Below, in pieces: positions 1 through 6,979 of a DNA stretch of 7,097 nucleotides. The notes below the pieces were generated by a model, which was not told the origin of the DNA, searched no databases, and saw only the letters and a list, made by a program, of their open reading frames with translations. Numbering within the stretch: the first letter of the stretch is position 1; each line of letters starts with the position of its first letter. The translations under genes were made by a program, and so were the position numbers. The stretch is from CAZXDL01 sp964639505 (lineage in GTDB: Bacteria; Patescibacteriota; Saccharimonadia; Saccharimonadales; UBA4665): positions 1 to 7,097 of the forward strand of contig CAZXDL010000021.1 in NCBI GenBank assembly GCA_964639505.1, in the 5' to 3' direction.

Positions 1-1154
1 GCAGGTGCGCCTGGTAACTTGATATTAACGGCGTTACCGTAAACGTTCGTCATTGTTAAATCGAAACTATAAGGATCGCTGGTAGGCGTTGGCGTCTGTG
101 GGATAGGGTCTTTAACTTTTACTGTAATTTGAACGGTACGGGTTTCGTCGGCGCTAAGCTCCATAGCTGGCCAAGTAACCACATTGCCTGCGCCCATTGT
201 GCCACCATGCAGATCGGTTACGTCGGAGTATTGAAGCACATCAGCTAAGTTTTCTTCGAAGATATAATTTTTGACATCTTTTTTGCCGGTGTTTTTGGCG
301 TAAAGCGTGTATACAATTACGTCGTTAGCGTTGGCGGTGGTTCCGTTGGCATCAGCAACTCCAGCCGTGGTGTTAGAAGCAGTTTTACGCACCTGTACAC
401 AAGCGTAGGCATTGCTGCTGCTAATTGTTTTTTCGCAAGGTACTTCGGGTGTAGGCGTTGGAGTAGGTGTCGGAGTAGGTGTCGGAGTAGGTGTAGGCGT
501 TGGAGTTGGAGTAGGTGTCGGACTAGGTTTGGGTGTAGGCGTTGGTGCCGGCGTGAATGTTACGCCTGTAACTGGACCACTTACTTCAAGCGGTGATGGA
601 GAAGGTAGGCCACGGGCTACCAAGTTGCCGCAGTCGTAAAGAATCCAAAAATTTCTGCCGTTTTGGTTAACGATATGAATGGCATCCCAAGTTGTTTTTG
701 ATTTCCAACAACCTTTCATATTGCGCCAATAGACGTTGTTGCCTTCGCCTGGGATGTTTACAGGTGTGTCAGTACAGGGTGCTGTGTTGCGACCCATTGA
801 AAAGTAGTCGTACTGTTTTGAGTTTACAACGTCTTTATCTGCTCGATCGAAGGCGCTACAGCTAATACCGTAGTAGTGCAGAATTCGCTGAAATCCCTGT
901 GTATCGTTGATGCATTTAGCGCGGGCATCAGCTGCAGAAGTCACGCCACTATTTAGGATGTTGTTGCTGGTATCCGCCACACTAACTTGAGGTGGGCTAA
1001 GGACTGCAAAGAATTGGAGAAAAAAGGCTAATACCAAAAAGATCGTGCCGGTGCGGCGGATCGAGGCTTCTTCGCGCATACGGCGGCTATAAAAGGCCAA
1101 CTGCGGCACTAGGCCGGGGTTGTATGGTACTAGTGATAATAATTTTTCAAACAT
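1..1154 (-). CDS. Secreted/membrane-anchored surface protein with Thr-Pro linker and DUF11-like domain (C-terminus cut by window edge)
   Basis: Reading the - strand from the ATG at 1154-1152 gives 384 codons with no stop before the window edge, so the C-terminus is missing. Residues 1-36 are a basic cytoplasmic-looking head (YNPGL at 11-15, FYSRRMREEA at 21-30, RR at 33-34). Residues 37-52 form one hydrophobic segment, followed by SPPQ and S58-V59-A60, which would fit a signal-peptidase I site; it could equally be an uncleaved anchor. Residues ~61-190 form a domain with cysteines at 81, 99, 127, 149 and 175, possibly disulfide-bonded outside the cell. Residues ~200-239 are a Pro/Thr linker with twelve uninterrupted TP pairs at 213-236. 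From ~252 the sequence (VIVYTLYAKNTG at ~277-288) looks like a DUF11-type beta-sandwich found in surface proteins. The N-terminal pattern recalls Saccharibacteria surface proteins (from memory). No clear Shine-Dalgarno is seen; an in-frame GTG at 1199 is a less likely start. Function is unknown; adhesion or host contact would be inference. Confidence 0.85.
   Translation of the reverse strand, partial: MFEKLLSLVPYNPGLVPQLAFYSRRMREEASIRRTGTIFLVLAFFLQFFAVLSPPQVSVADTSNNILNSGVTSAADARAKCINDTQGFQRILHYYGISCSAFDRADKDVVNSKQYDYFSMGRNTAPCTDTPVNIPGEGNNVYWRNMKGCWKSKTTWDAIHIVNQNGRNFWILYDCGNLVARGLPSPSPLEVSGPVTGVTFTPAPTPTPKPSPTPTPTPTPTPTPTPTPTPTPTPTPEVPCEKTISSSNAYACVQVRKTASNTTAGVADANGTTANANDVIVYTLYAKNTGKKDVKNYIFEENLADVLQYSDVTDLHGGTMGAGNVVTWPAMELSADETRTVQITVKVKDPIPQTPTPTSDPYSFDLTMTNVYGNAVNIKLPGAP
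447..542 (-). repeat. Low-complexity Thr-Pro coding tract with 12-nt tandem units
   Basis: This DNA encodes the Pro/Thr linker of the divergent surface protein. On the + strand the 12-mer GGAGTAGGTGTC occurs at 460-471 and 472-483, as a one-base variant at 484-495, and again at 508-519, with related 6-nt units between. Each 12-mer encodes two Thr-Pro pairs, so gain or loss of units would change linker length without breaking the frame. The mix of Thr and Pro codons indicates partial decay of an older expansion. Confidence 0.85.
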
Positions 1155-1181
1155 GTTTTTCTTTTTATGTAACTGTGGCTT

Positions 1182-1211
1182 ATTTAACCATATACGCACA
1201 CTTGTTTACAA
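1182..1211 (-). promoter_or_regulatory. Possible promoter of the divergent surface-protein gene
   Basis: On the - strand TTGTAA (complement of 1206-1211) is followed after 18 nt by TTAAAT (complement of 1182-1187). Each box matches four of six consensus bases. Transcription would start near 1176, leaving a leader of about 20 nt before the ATG at 1154. The boxes are weak, and other AT-rich hexamers exist further upstream, so this is tentative. Confidence 0.3.
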
Positions 1212-1212
1212 G
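1201..1212. repeat. Inverted repeat CTTGT-TT-ACAAG between divergent genes
   Basis: A perfect 5-bp inverted repeat with a 2-nt centre covers the probable -35 boxes of both divergent promoters (TTGTTT on + at 1203-1208, TTGTAA on - at 1206-1211). It could be an operator for a dimeric regulator, or simply follow from two overlapping back-to-back -35 boxes. Only the symmetry and position are visible. Confidence 0.45.
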
Positions 1213-1230
1213 AGGGAAATTAGATATAAT
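1203..1230 (+). promoter_or_regulatory. Probable gyrB operon promoter
   Basis: A perfect -10 hexamer TATAAT lies at 1225-1230, preceded after 16 nt by TTGTTT at 1203-1208, a partial -35 match. The start site would fall near 1237, giving a leader of about 50 nt before the gyrB start. No second strong promoter is seen before gyrA or the phosphatase gene, so this one probably drives all three. Confidence 0.65.
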
Positions 1231-1277
1231 AAAAGCAGTGGGAAAACACTTAAAATCGTGTTAATAAATTATAAACT

Positions 1278-1291
1278 AGAGGTGTAAATTG
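1278..1291 (+). promoter_or_regulatory. Ribosome binding site deciding the TTG start of gyrB
   Basis: AGAGGTG at 1278-1284 is a Shine-Dalgarno-like sequence four bases upstream of TTG at 1289-1291. No in-frame ATG exists before codon 31, which lies inside the conserved KRPGM motif, and the in-frame sequence between is typical GyrB N-terminus. TTG is therefore the best start. Confidence 0.75.
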
Positions 1292-3268
1292 GCTGAGGGT
1301 AAAGACAAAAAAAGCGGCTATTCTGCTGATCAGATTACCGTTCTTGAGGGATTGGAGCCAGTACGTAAGCGGCCTGGCATGTACATTGGTGGCACTGGGC
1401 CAGAAGGTCTGCACCACTTGGTGTGGGAGCTGGTCGACAATGGTATTGATGAAGCTTTAGCTGGTCATGCGACGGCTGTCTCAGTCAAATTATTGGCCGA
1501 TGGTGGCGTCACTGTAATCGACAATGGTCGCGGTATTCCGACTGATATTCACCCTAAAACCGGCAAGAGCACTGTAGAAACTGTCTTAACCGTGCTGCAC
1601 GCCGGTGGTAAGTTCGGCGATGGCGGCTACAAAGTGTCCGGTGGTCTGCACGGTGTTGGCTCCAGCGTGGTCAACGCCTTAGCCAATAAACTAGTCGTGA
1701 CCGTCCATCGTGACGGCAAAACTCACCAACAGGAATACGCCAAGGGTGTACCTTTATCAGACCTAAAAGTCATAGGCAAGACTGACAAACAGGGCACCGA
1801 AATTACTTTTTATCCAGACGAAACGATTTTTAAAGAGAGCGTGGCTTTCAATTACGACATAATTCTTGACCGCTTGCGCCATGCCGCATACTTAACAAAG
1901 GGAATTCATACTTCTCTGGAGGAAGAGGCCACTGGCAAGCGCTACGGTTTTTACTTCGAGGGCGGCATCCAGAGCTACGTTAAGCACCTCAACATCGGCA
2001 AAGAAGTTGTCGATGATGACATTTTCTACGTCGATAAGATCGTCCAAGACACCCAGATCGAAGTGTCGATGCAGTACACCGACGCATACACTGAGACTAT
2101 CAAATCCTTTGCCAACAATGTGGTCAACCCCGAGGGCGGCTCGCACTTGACCGGTTTCCGTGCCGCCTTGACCCGTGTCATCAATGATTATGCCCGCAAA
2201 AATGGCTTACTTAAGGAAAAAGAAGAAAACCTCTCTGGAGAAGATACCCGCGAGGGCCTAACTGCCATCATCTTGGTTAAACTACCTGATCCCCAGTTCG
2301 AAGGTCAAACAAAAGGCAAGCTCGGTAACCCAGAAGTCCGCGGCTACGTCGAAACTGTCATGAACGAGCACCTGACTTATTACCTCGAAGAGCATCCAGC
2401 TGTCGCACGCAAAATTGTCGGCAAGGCTTTGCTCGCCGCCCGAGCACGTAAAGCGGCCCGCGCTGCTCGCGATAACATCTTGCGTAAAGGTGTACTTGAT
2501 GGCGCTAGCATGCCCGGTAAGCTGGCCGATTGTTCGTCTAAAGATCCTAAAAACTCCGAAATTTATCTTGTGGAGGGAGACAGTGCCGGCGGATCGGCTA
2601 AATCAGGTCGCGACAGCAAAACTCAGGCAATTTTGCCACTCCGCGGCAAGGTCCTAAATGTTGAGCGCGCCCGCTTAGACAAGATGCTGGCTAACAACGA
2701 GATCGTAAGTTTGATCAAGGCTCTTGGTGTTGGTATCGAAGAGTCATTCGACATTAACGGTTTGCGCTATGACCGAATAATTATCATGACTGACGCCGAT
2801 GTCGACGGCAGTCATATTTCGACTTTGCTAATGACATTCTTCTTTCGCTATATGAAAGAAGTTGTCGATGGCGGACATGTCTATTTGGCAAAACCACCTC
2901 TGTTTGAGCTTGTCCGCTCAAGCCGCAAAAATCCAGTTTTCATATACGACGAAGCTGAGCTAGACAAAGCCCTAGATGATGCAATTGCCGCCCGTAAAAA
3001 AGAAGGCCAAAAGGTAAATGCTGACGATGATCGCCTGAAGCAGGCTGGTTTTGTTGAGCAGAAACGCTACAAGGGCTTGGGTGAAATGGACGCTGAACAA
3101 TTATTTGAAACAACCATGAATCCTGCCAAGCGCGTCCTGGTTCAGGTCAAAGTTGATGATGCCGAAAAAGCCGACACAATCTTTAGCAAGCTAATGGGCA
3201 CCGAAGTTGAATTACGCAAAAGCTTTATCCAAGCCAATGCCAAATTCGTAAAGGATCTGGATATTTAA
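1289..3268 (+). CDS. gyrB: DNA gyrase subunit B
   Basis: ATPase and TOPRIM subunit of the type IIA topoisomerase that introduces negative supercoils. The 659 residues match the short GyrB form. The GHKL ATPase domain comes first: RKRPGMYIG at 27-34, catalytic E47 and Mg-binding N51 in ELVDNGIDEALAG, D78 in VIDNGRGIP, and the glycine-rich lid GGLHGVGSSVVNA at 118-130. The transducer domain carries the QTKGKLG loop at 340-346, with K342 contacting ATP. TOPRIM metal ligands are E429 in LVEGDSAGGSA and D502/D504 in TDADVDGSH. The closing motif RYKGLGEM is at 593-600. R141 aligns with the coumarin-contact arginine (E. coli R136). A glycine (G52) follows the DN of the ATPase motif where Ala or Ser is common. 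Translation starts at TTG behind AGAGGTG. The stop codon abuts the gyrA ATG, so the subunits are probably translationally coupled. Confidence 0.97.
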   Translation: MAEGKDKKSGYSADQITVLEGLEPVRKRPGMYIGGTGPEGLHHLVWELVDNGIDEALAGHATAVSVKLLADGGVTVIDNGRGIPTDIHPKTGKSTVETVLTVLHAGGKFGDGGYKVSGGLHGVGSSVVNALANKLVVTVHRDGKTHQQEYAKGVPLSDLKVIGKTDKQGTEITFYPDETIFKESVAFNYDIILDRLRHAAYLTKGIHTSLEEEATGKRYGFYFEGGIQSYVKHLNIGKEVVDDDIFYVDKIVQDTQIEVSMQYTDAYTETIKSFANNVVNPEGGSHLTGFRAALTRVINDYARKNGLLKEKEENLSGEDTREGLTAIILVKLPDPQFEGQTKGKLGNPEVRGYVETVMNEHLTYYLEEHPAVARKIVGKALLAARARKAARAARDNILRKGVLDGASMPGKLADCSSKDPKNSEIYLVEGDSAGGSAKSGRDSKTQAILPLRGKVLNVERARLDKMLANNEIVSLIKALGVGIEESFDINGLRYDRIIIMTDADVDGSHISTLLMTFFFRYMKEVVDGGHVYLAKPPLFELVRSSRKNPVFIYDEAELDKALDDAIAARKKEGQKVNADDDRLKQAGFVEQKRYKGLGEMDAEQLFETTMNPAKRVLVQVKVDDAEKADTIFSKLMGTEVELRKSFIQANAKFVKDLDI

Positions 3269-5929
3269 ATGGCAGACAACGACCAACCAGCATTATTTGA
3301 AGACGCTACTCCAGATAATAATGAGCCAGAAGAGCTTAAGCCCGACAATTATGTGGCCAGCGAAGTTTCAATGGAAGAAAAACGCCGCGGCGTCGTACAT
3401 GCGGCTGATATTTTAGACTCTGGTCACTCGCGCAGCGTCGAGCGACGCACTGTCGAAAACGTCATGGAAGATAGCTATTTGCGTTATAGCATGAGCGTTA
3501 TCATTGATCGTGCGCTTCCTGACGTCAGGGATGGTCTAAAGCCGGTGCATAGACGAATTCTTTATACGATGAATGAATCTGGTTTGCGCAGCACGGCTCG
3601 TCATCGCAAATCAGCCACAGTAGTTGGTGATGTAATGGGTCGCTACCATCCGCACGGAGACTCCAGTATTTACGATGCCATGGTTCGCATGGCGCAGCCT
3701 TGGGCAATGCGCTACATGTTGGTTAATGGCCAAGGTAACTTCGGTAGTATGGACGGTGATCCGCCAGCCGCTTATCGATATACCGAAGCTAAAATGGCGC
3801 GTTTGGCCGATGAATTACTAGCAGATATTGATAAAGAAACCGTCGATTTTCGCGAAAACTATGACACTACTCGTACGGAACCTTCAGTTTTGCCTTCAAA
3901 ATTGCCAAATCTGCTGCTGAACGGTCAGCTTGGCATCGCGGTCGGTATGGCCACCAACATTCCACCACACAATCTCAGCGAGTTAGTTGATGCTGAAGTT
4001 GAATTGATCGACAATCCCGAGGCAACCTTAGACGATCTGTTAAAGCATGTAAAAGGCCCCGACTTCCCAACAGGTGGAATTATCTATGGCAAGGAATCAA
4101 TCCGTACGGCTTACGCGACCGGGCGGGGCGGTGTCGTCACGCGCGGAGTAGCCGAAATTGTCGAAGGTGCCAAGGGCCGGCACCAGATTGTTATTACCGA
4201 AATCCCATATGCGCTAAACAAAGAAAGCCTCGTCCTAAAGATCGCCGATCTGGTGCGTGACAAAAAACTAGTCGGCATTTCTGATCTGCGCGACGAAACC
4301 GCCCGCGGCGAAGTTCGGATCGTTATTGATCTCAAAAAGGACGCATACCCCAAAAAGATTCTCAATCAGCTGTTTAAGATGACTCAGCTGCAACAGAGCT
4401 TCCACTTCAATATGATGGCTCTGATCGATGGTATCCAGCCCCGCGTCCTCGGCCTCCAAGACATCCTGAGCGAACATATTAAGCACCGCAAGGTAGTCAT
4501 CCGTCGCCGCACCGAATTCGAGCTTAAAAAGGCTAAGGAGCGCGCTCACGTTTTAGAGGGGCTAAAGATCGCGCTCGATCACATTGACGAAGTTATCAAG
4601 ACAATCCGCGCTTCCGACACGACCGAAGATGCTCAGGCAAACCTAATCAAGCAATTCAAACTGTCAGAAATACAAGCCAAAGCTATTTTGGCGATGCAGT
4701 TGCGCACTCTGGCTGGCCTGGAGCGTAAAAAGATCGAAGACGAACTGGCCGAGCTAATGAAGCTTATCGCCAAGCTCGAAGGCATTTTGGCCGACGAAAA
4801 GAAGATATTAAAGATAATCCGCGATGAATTGCTTGAACTCAAAAAGCAATACGGCGATGATCGACGTACTAAAGTCGTGAATTCCGAACTAGGTAAAATG
4901 AGCGATGAAGATCTAATTGCCGACGAGCAAGTCGCTGTCACGCTTACTGCTGCTAACTACATCAAGCGCAGCCCGCTGGGCGAATATAAGCGCCAGGGCA
5001 GAGGTGGTAAGGGCCGTCGTGGCATGGCAACTCGCGAAGAGGACGTTATTGAGCATGTCGTAAGCGCTTCGACTCATGATTTCTTGCTGTTCTTTACTAA
5101 TAAGGGCCGAGTTTTCCGCATCAAGGCCTACGAAGTGCCAGCTGTCGGCCTCAACGCCAAGGGTGTGGCAATTGTTAACTTGCTACAGCTCCAGCCAGAA
5201 GAAACCGTTACCTCTGTTATTAACGTCAGCAAAACTCACAATGCCGCTAATCTAATTATGTGTACGGTTAGGGGAGTAGTTAAGAAGACACCTTTTGAGC
5301 AGTACCAAAATGTGCGCAGCTCCGGCCTGATCGCAATTAACCTAGATGATGGCGATGAATTGAAGTGGATTCGGATGACAACAGGCGATAATGAAGTCGT
5401 CATCAGCACTTCTCAAGGCCAAGCGATCCGCTTCCACGAAAAGGGCGCGCGACCAATGGGCCGGGTCAGCCGAGGCGTCCGAGGCATCCGTCTGCGTCCT
5501 GGTGACCGCGTTATCGGCATGGATATTGTTGAAGAGGGTTCGGACATCTTTGTCATAAGTAAATACGGTTACGGCAAGCGTACAAAGGTCGCACAGTTCA
5601 CCCCACATGCTCGCGGCGGCGTTGGAATCCGTTCGGCCGTCGTTAACGACAAAACCGGCGAGCTAATCGGTGTTAAGACTCTAGTAAGTGACGAAGAAGA
5701 AGTCATTATTATTTCCAGCCAGGGTCAGACCATTCGACTGGGTCTAAATAACATCCCAGCCCTCGGCCGAGCAACTCAAGGCGTGCGCATTATGCGCCTC
5801 AATGACGGCGATGAAGTAACTTCGCTCGCTTTAGTCGAAAAGACCAACGACAGCGAAGAAGATGAGCCTGAGGCAGCACAACCCGCTGCTGACGCCACAC
5901 CTGAAACCACCGAAACTCCTAGCGAATAA
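3269..5929 (+). CDS. gyrA: DNA gyrase subunit A
   Basis: DNA breakage-reunion and wrapping subunit that partners with GyrB; 886 residues. The winged-helix/tower region starts at about residue 69 (SYLRYSMSVI, then RALPDVRDGLKPVHRR at 81-96). The active-site tyrosine is Y171 in AYRYTEAKM, next to R170. In the quinolone-determining region (GRYHPHGDSSIYD, 124-136), S132 and D136 keep the residues of sensitive E. coli GyrA (S83, D87). A coiled-coil region spans about 415-535. The C-terminal beta-pinwheel (about 550-855) begins with the GyrA box QGRGGKG at 576-582, which marks gyrase rather than ParC. Residues 856-886 are an acidic, Pro/Thr-rich tail. The N-terminus is about 49 residues longer than E. 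coli GyrA, acidic at first and then basic. The ATG directly follows the gyrB stop; AAGGA at 3251-3255 is the likely Shine-Dalgarno, with rather long 13-nt spacing. An internal ATG at codon 35 is an alternative start. Confidence 0.97.
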   Translation: MADNDQPALFEDATPDNNEPEELKPDNYVASEVSMEEKRRGVVHAADILDSGHSRSVERRTVENVMEDSYLRYSMSVIIDRALPDVRDGLKPVHRRILYTMNESGLRSTARHRKSATVVGDVMGRYHPHGDSSIYDAMVRMAQPWAMRYMLVNGQGNFGSMDGDPPAAYRYTEAKMARLADELLADIDKETVDFRENYDTTRTEPSVLPSKLPNLLLNGQLGIAVGMATNIPPHNLSELVDAEVELIDNPEATLDDLLKHVKGPDFPTGGIIYGKESIRTAYATGRGGVVTRGVAEIVEGAKGRHQIVITEIPYALNKESLVLKIADLVRDKKLVGISDLRDETARGEVRIVIDLKKDAYPKKILNQLFKMTQLQQSFHFNMMALIDGIQPRVLGLQDILSEHIKHRKVVIRRRTEFELKKAKERAHVLEGLKIALDHIDEVIKTIRASDTTEDAQANLIKQFKLSEIQAKAILAMQLRTLAGLERKKIEDELAELMKLIAKLEGILADEKKILKIIRDELLELKKQYGDDRRTKVVNSELGKMSDEDLIADEQVAVTLTAANYIKRSPLGEYKRQGRGGKGRRGMATREEDVIEHVVSASTHDFLLFFTNKGRVFRIKAYEVPAVGLNAKGVAIVNLLQLQPEETVTSVINVSKTHNAANLIMCTVRGVVKKTPFEQYQNVRSSGLIAINLDDGDELKWIRMTTGDNEVVISTSQGQAIRFHEKGARPMGRVSRGVRGIRLRPGDRVIGMDIVEEGSDIFVISKYGYGKRTKVAQFTPHARGGVGIRSAVVNDKTGELIGVKTLVSDEEEVIIISSQGQTIRLGLNNIPALGRATQGVRIMRLNDGDEVTSLALVEKTNDSEEDEPEAAQPAADATPETTETPSE

Positions 5930-5932
5930 TCG

Positions 5933-6688
5933 ATGGATGATTATCTAGCCTTCGCAAAAGACCTGGCTCGGCAGGGGGGCCGGCTGATAAAATATAATTT
6001 TGAAAAAGCTCTCGACATCGAACTCAAATCAGATAATTCGCCTGTTACTCAGGTTGATAAAGCCATTAATGATCTGATAATTAAAGCCATCCAGCAAAAA
6101 TATCCAGATCACGGCGTTTTAGGCGAAGAAGGCGATCACGGCACTGGCTCTGAGGAGTTGCAGTGGGTTTGCGATCCGCTTGATGGCACCCAGTGCTTCA
6201 TATTAGGCATTCCGCACACCACCTGCGTAATCGGGCTGGTTAAAGATGGCGAATATCAGCTGGCCGTAGTCTATAACCCATATACTGATCGGCTATATCA
6301 TGCCGTCAAGGGGCAGGGAGCCTTTTGCAACGACAAGCCAATCCACGTCAATGACCAGCCGCTTAAAGACAGCTACATTCTTTGTGAAAACAGCACGCAC
6401 CGATACGTCGACAGTCTGCATGAGGCTGGAGCCAAAACAGAGCAGTTAAATGGTGCTGGCTATACCTGCATGATCATTGCCACCGGTAGAGCCAATGGCA
6501 CGATAAAGGCTAAATATGATTTCCACGACATCGGCCCTAGCTCGCTAATTGTCCAAGAGGCGGGCGGCAAGGTCACGGCGCTCGATGGCTCGAAACTGCG
6601 CCTAGATCAGCCCGGCACTGGCGGTATAATCCTATCTAACGGCGCTAGCCACGCTGATCTAGTGCAAATTGCACAGTCAGTTAACTAG
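5933..6688 (+). CDS. Inositol monophosphatase-family Mg-dependent phosphatase
   Basis: A 251-residue protein of the FIG/IMPase fold, probably a cytosolic Mg2+-dependent phosphomonoesterase. Visible family motifs are PVTQVDKA at 37-44, GEEG at 64-67 (metal ligand E65), WVCDPLDGTQCF at 78-89 (D81, D84, T86) and the C-terminal HDIGPSSLIVQEAGG at 198-212 (D199). All four acidic metal ligands of human IMPA1 (E70, D90, D93, D220) have counterparts. Two motif positions differ from typical SuhB: QC replaces TN after DPLDGT, and His replaces Trp before the last catalytic Asp. The substrate cannot be fixed from sequence: inositol phosphate, histidinol phosphate (HisN), 3'-phosphoadenosine phosphate (CysQ) or another are possible, so no symbol is given. 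The gene starts 3 nt after gyrA and has no clear Shine-Dalgarno, which suggests translation coupled to gyrA within one operon. It is the last gene before the rRNA promoter. Confidence 0.88.
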   Translation: MDDYLAFAKDLARQGGRLIKYNFEKALDIELKSDNSPVTQVDKAINDLIIKAIQQKYPDHGVLGEEGDHGTGSEELQWVCDPLDGTQCFILGIPHTTCVIGLVKDGEYQLAVVYNPYTDRLYHAVKGQGAFCNDKPIHVNDQPLKDSYILCENSTHRYVDSLHEAGAKTEQLNGAGYTCMIIATGRANGTIKAKYDFHDIGPSSLIVQEAGGKVTALDGSKLRLDQPGTGGIILSNGASHADLVQIAQSVN

Positions 6689-6829
6689 CGAGACAGAGCA
6701 TTTATCAATACTTTGGCGACTTCATGGGTTTAGCATGGATATCATGTGGGTTTTATCCATGAATTCGCGTGAACTTAGACAGAGTCTTGGTTGATGCGGG
6801 GATTACAACAAATGAAGTCATTTTACCCC
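6689..6829 (+). other. Non-coding spacer between the gyrase operon and the rRNA promoter
   Basis: No gene is supported here. Two mutually exclusive pairings are visible: CATGGATA (6734-6741) with TATCCATG (6754-6761), 8 bp with a 12-nt loop; and TTCATGG (6721-6727) with CCATGAA (6757-6763), 7 bp with a 29-nt loop. Neither is followed by a T-run, so a classical intrinsic terminator for the gyrase operon is not evident. Read-through into the rRNA gene, or Rho-dependent ending, remains possible. Confidence 0.45.
6810..6823. repeat. Inverted repeat AAATGA-AG-TCATTT just upstream of the rRNA promoter
   Basis: A perfect 6-bp inverted repeat with a 2-nt centre ends six bases before the -35 box at 6830. 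GGGG at 6798-6801 and CCCC at 6826-6829 flank it symmetrically enough to pair as well. The position suits an upstream activator or operator site, but no known motif is recognised. Confidence 0.4.
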
Positions 6830-6859
6830 TTGACCAAAGCACTATAACTGCTGTATGCT
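6830..6859 (+). promoter_or_regulatory. Probable rRNA operon promoter
   Basis: TTGACC at 6830-6835 (five of six consensus bases) is followed after 18 nt by TATGCT at 6854-6859 as the -10 box. Transcription would start near 6866, about 180 nt before the mature 16S 5' end, a usual distance for an rRNA leader. The alternative -10 TATAAC at 6843-6848 lacks a suitable -35 partner. Confidence 0.6.
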
Positions 6860-6946
6860 AGTACGAATGGCTTGACGTGGGCTGACTAAGAGTCTCCCAA
6901 GAAACGGCCATTTGAACGTTAAAAATTGAATAGTGCAAATCAACGT

Positions 6947-6979
6947 CAGTTCATTTTGTACCTTCGGGTACATGAACTG
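6947..6979 (+). other. Hairpin capped by a cUUCGg tetraloop in the rRNA leader
   Basis: CAGTTCA (6947-6953) pairs with TGAACTG (6973-6979), and TGTACC (6957-6962) pairs with GGTACA (6967-6972) across the TTCG loop at 6963-6966. This gives 13 base pairs with a single 3-nt TTT bulge on the 5' arm. C(UUCG)G is an exceptionally stable tetraloop. TTTT follows at 6980-6983, so the element resembles a weak terminator or attenuator; it may instead be a folding or processing element. Confidence 0.75.

Noticed and set aside
447..542. Repeated 12-nt units considered as a CRISPR-like or mobile repeat array
   Set aside because: There are no unique spacers of regular length; the units are contiguous and encode an in-frame Thr-Pro linker.
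412..639. + strand ORF of 75 codons made largely of Gly-Val repeats
   Set aside because: It is the complement of the Thr-Pro coding tract of the - strand surface gene, has no ribosome site, and the opposite frame gives a coherent domain architecture over 384 codons.
1892..5608. Several 60-100 codon ORFs inside gyrB and gyrA, mostly on the - strand
   Set aside because: They lie wholly within two highly conserved genes in other frames and show no recognisable domains or ribosome sites.
3269..5929. Possibility that the second subunit is ParC (topoisomerase IV) rather than GyrA
   Set aside because: The QGRGGKG GyrA box and full-length C-terminal pinwheel are present, and it is paired directly with gyrB.
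6750..6820. - strand mini-ORF of about 22 codons preceded by AAGGGG
   Set aside because: Too short to separate from chance; the purine run is the complement of CCCCTT next to the rRNA -35 box, and the peptide has no recognisable pattern.
6763..6861. Open + frame of 32 codons, with an upstream in-frame stretch interrupted by TGA at 6760-6762, considered as a small or recoded gene
   Set aside because: This length of open frame is expected by chance, there is no good start or ribosome site, it overlaps the rRNA promoter, and no other gene here suggests UGA recoding.
6872..6877. TTGACG considered as the -35 box of a second rRNA promoter
   Set aside because: No acceptable -10 hexamer lies 16-19 nt downstream.
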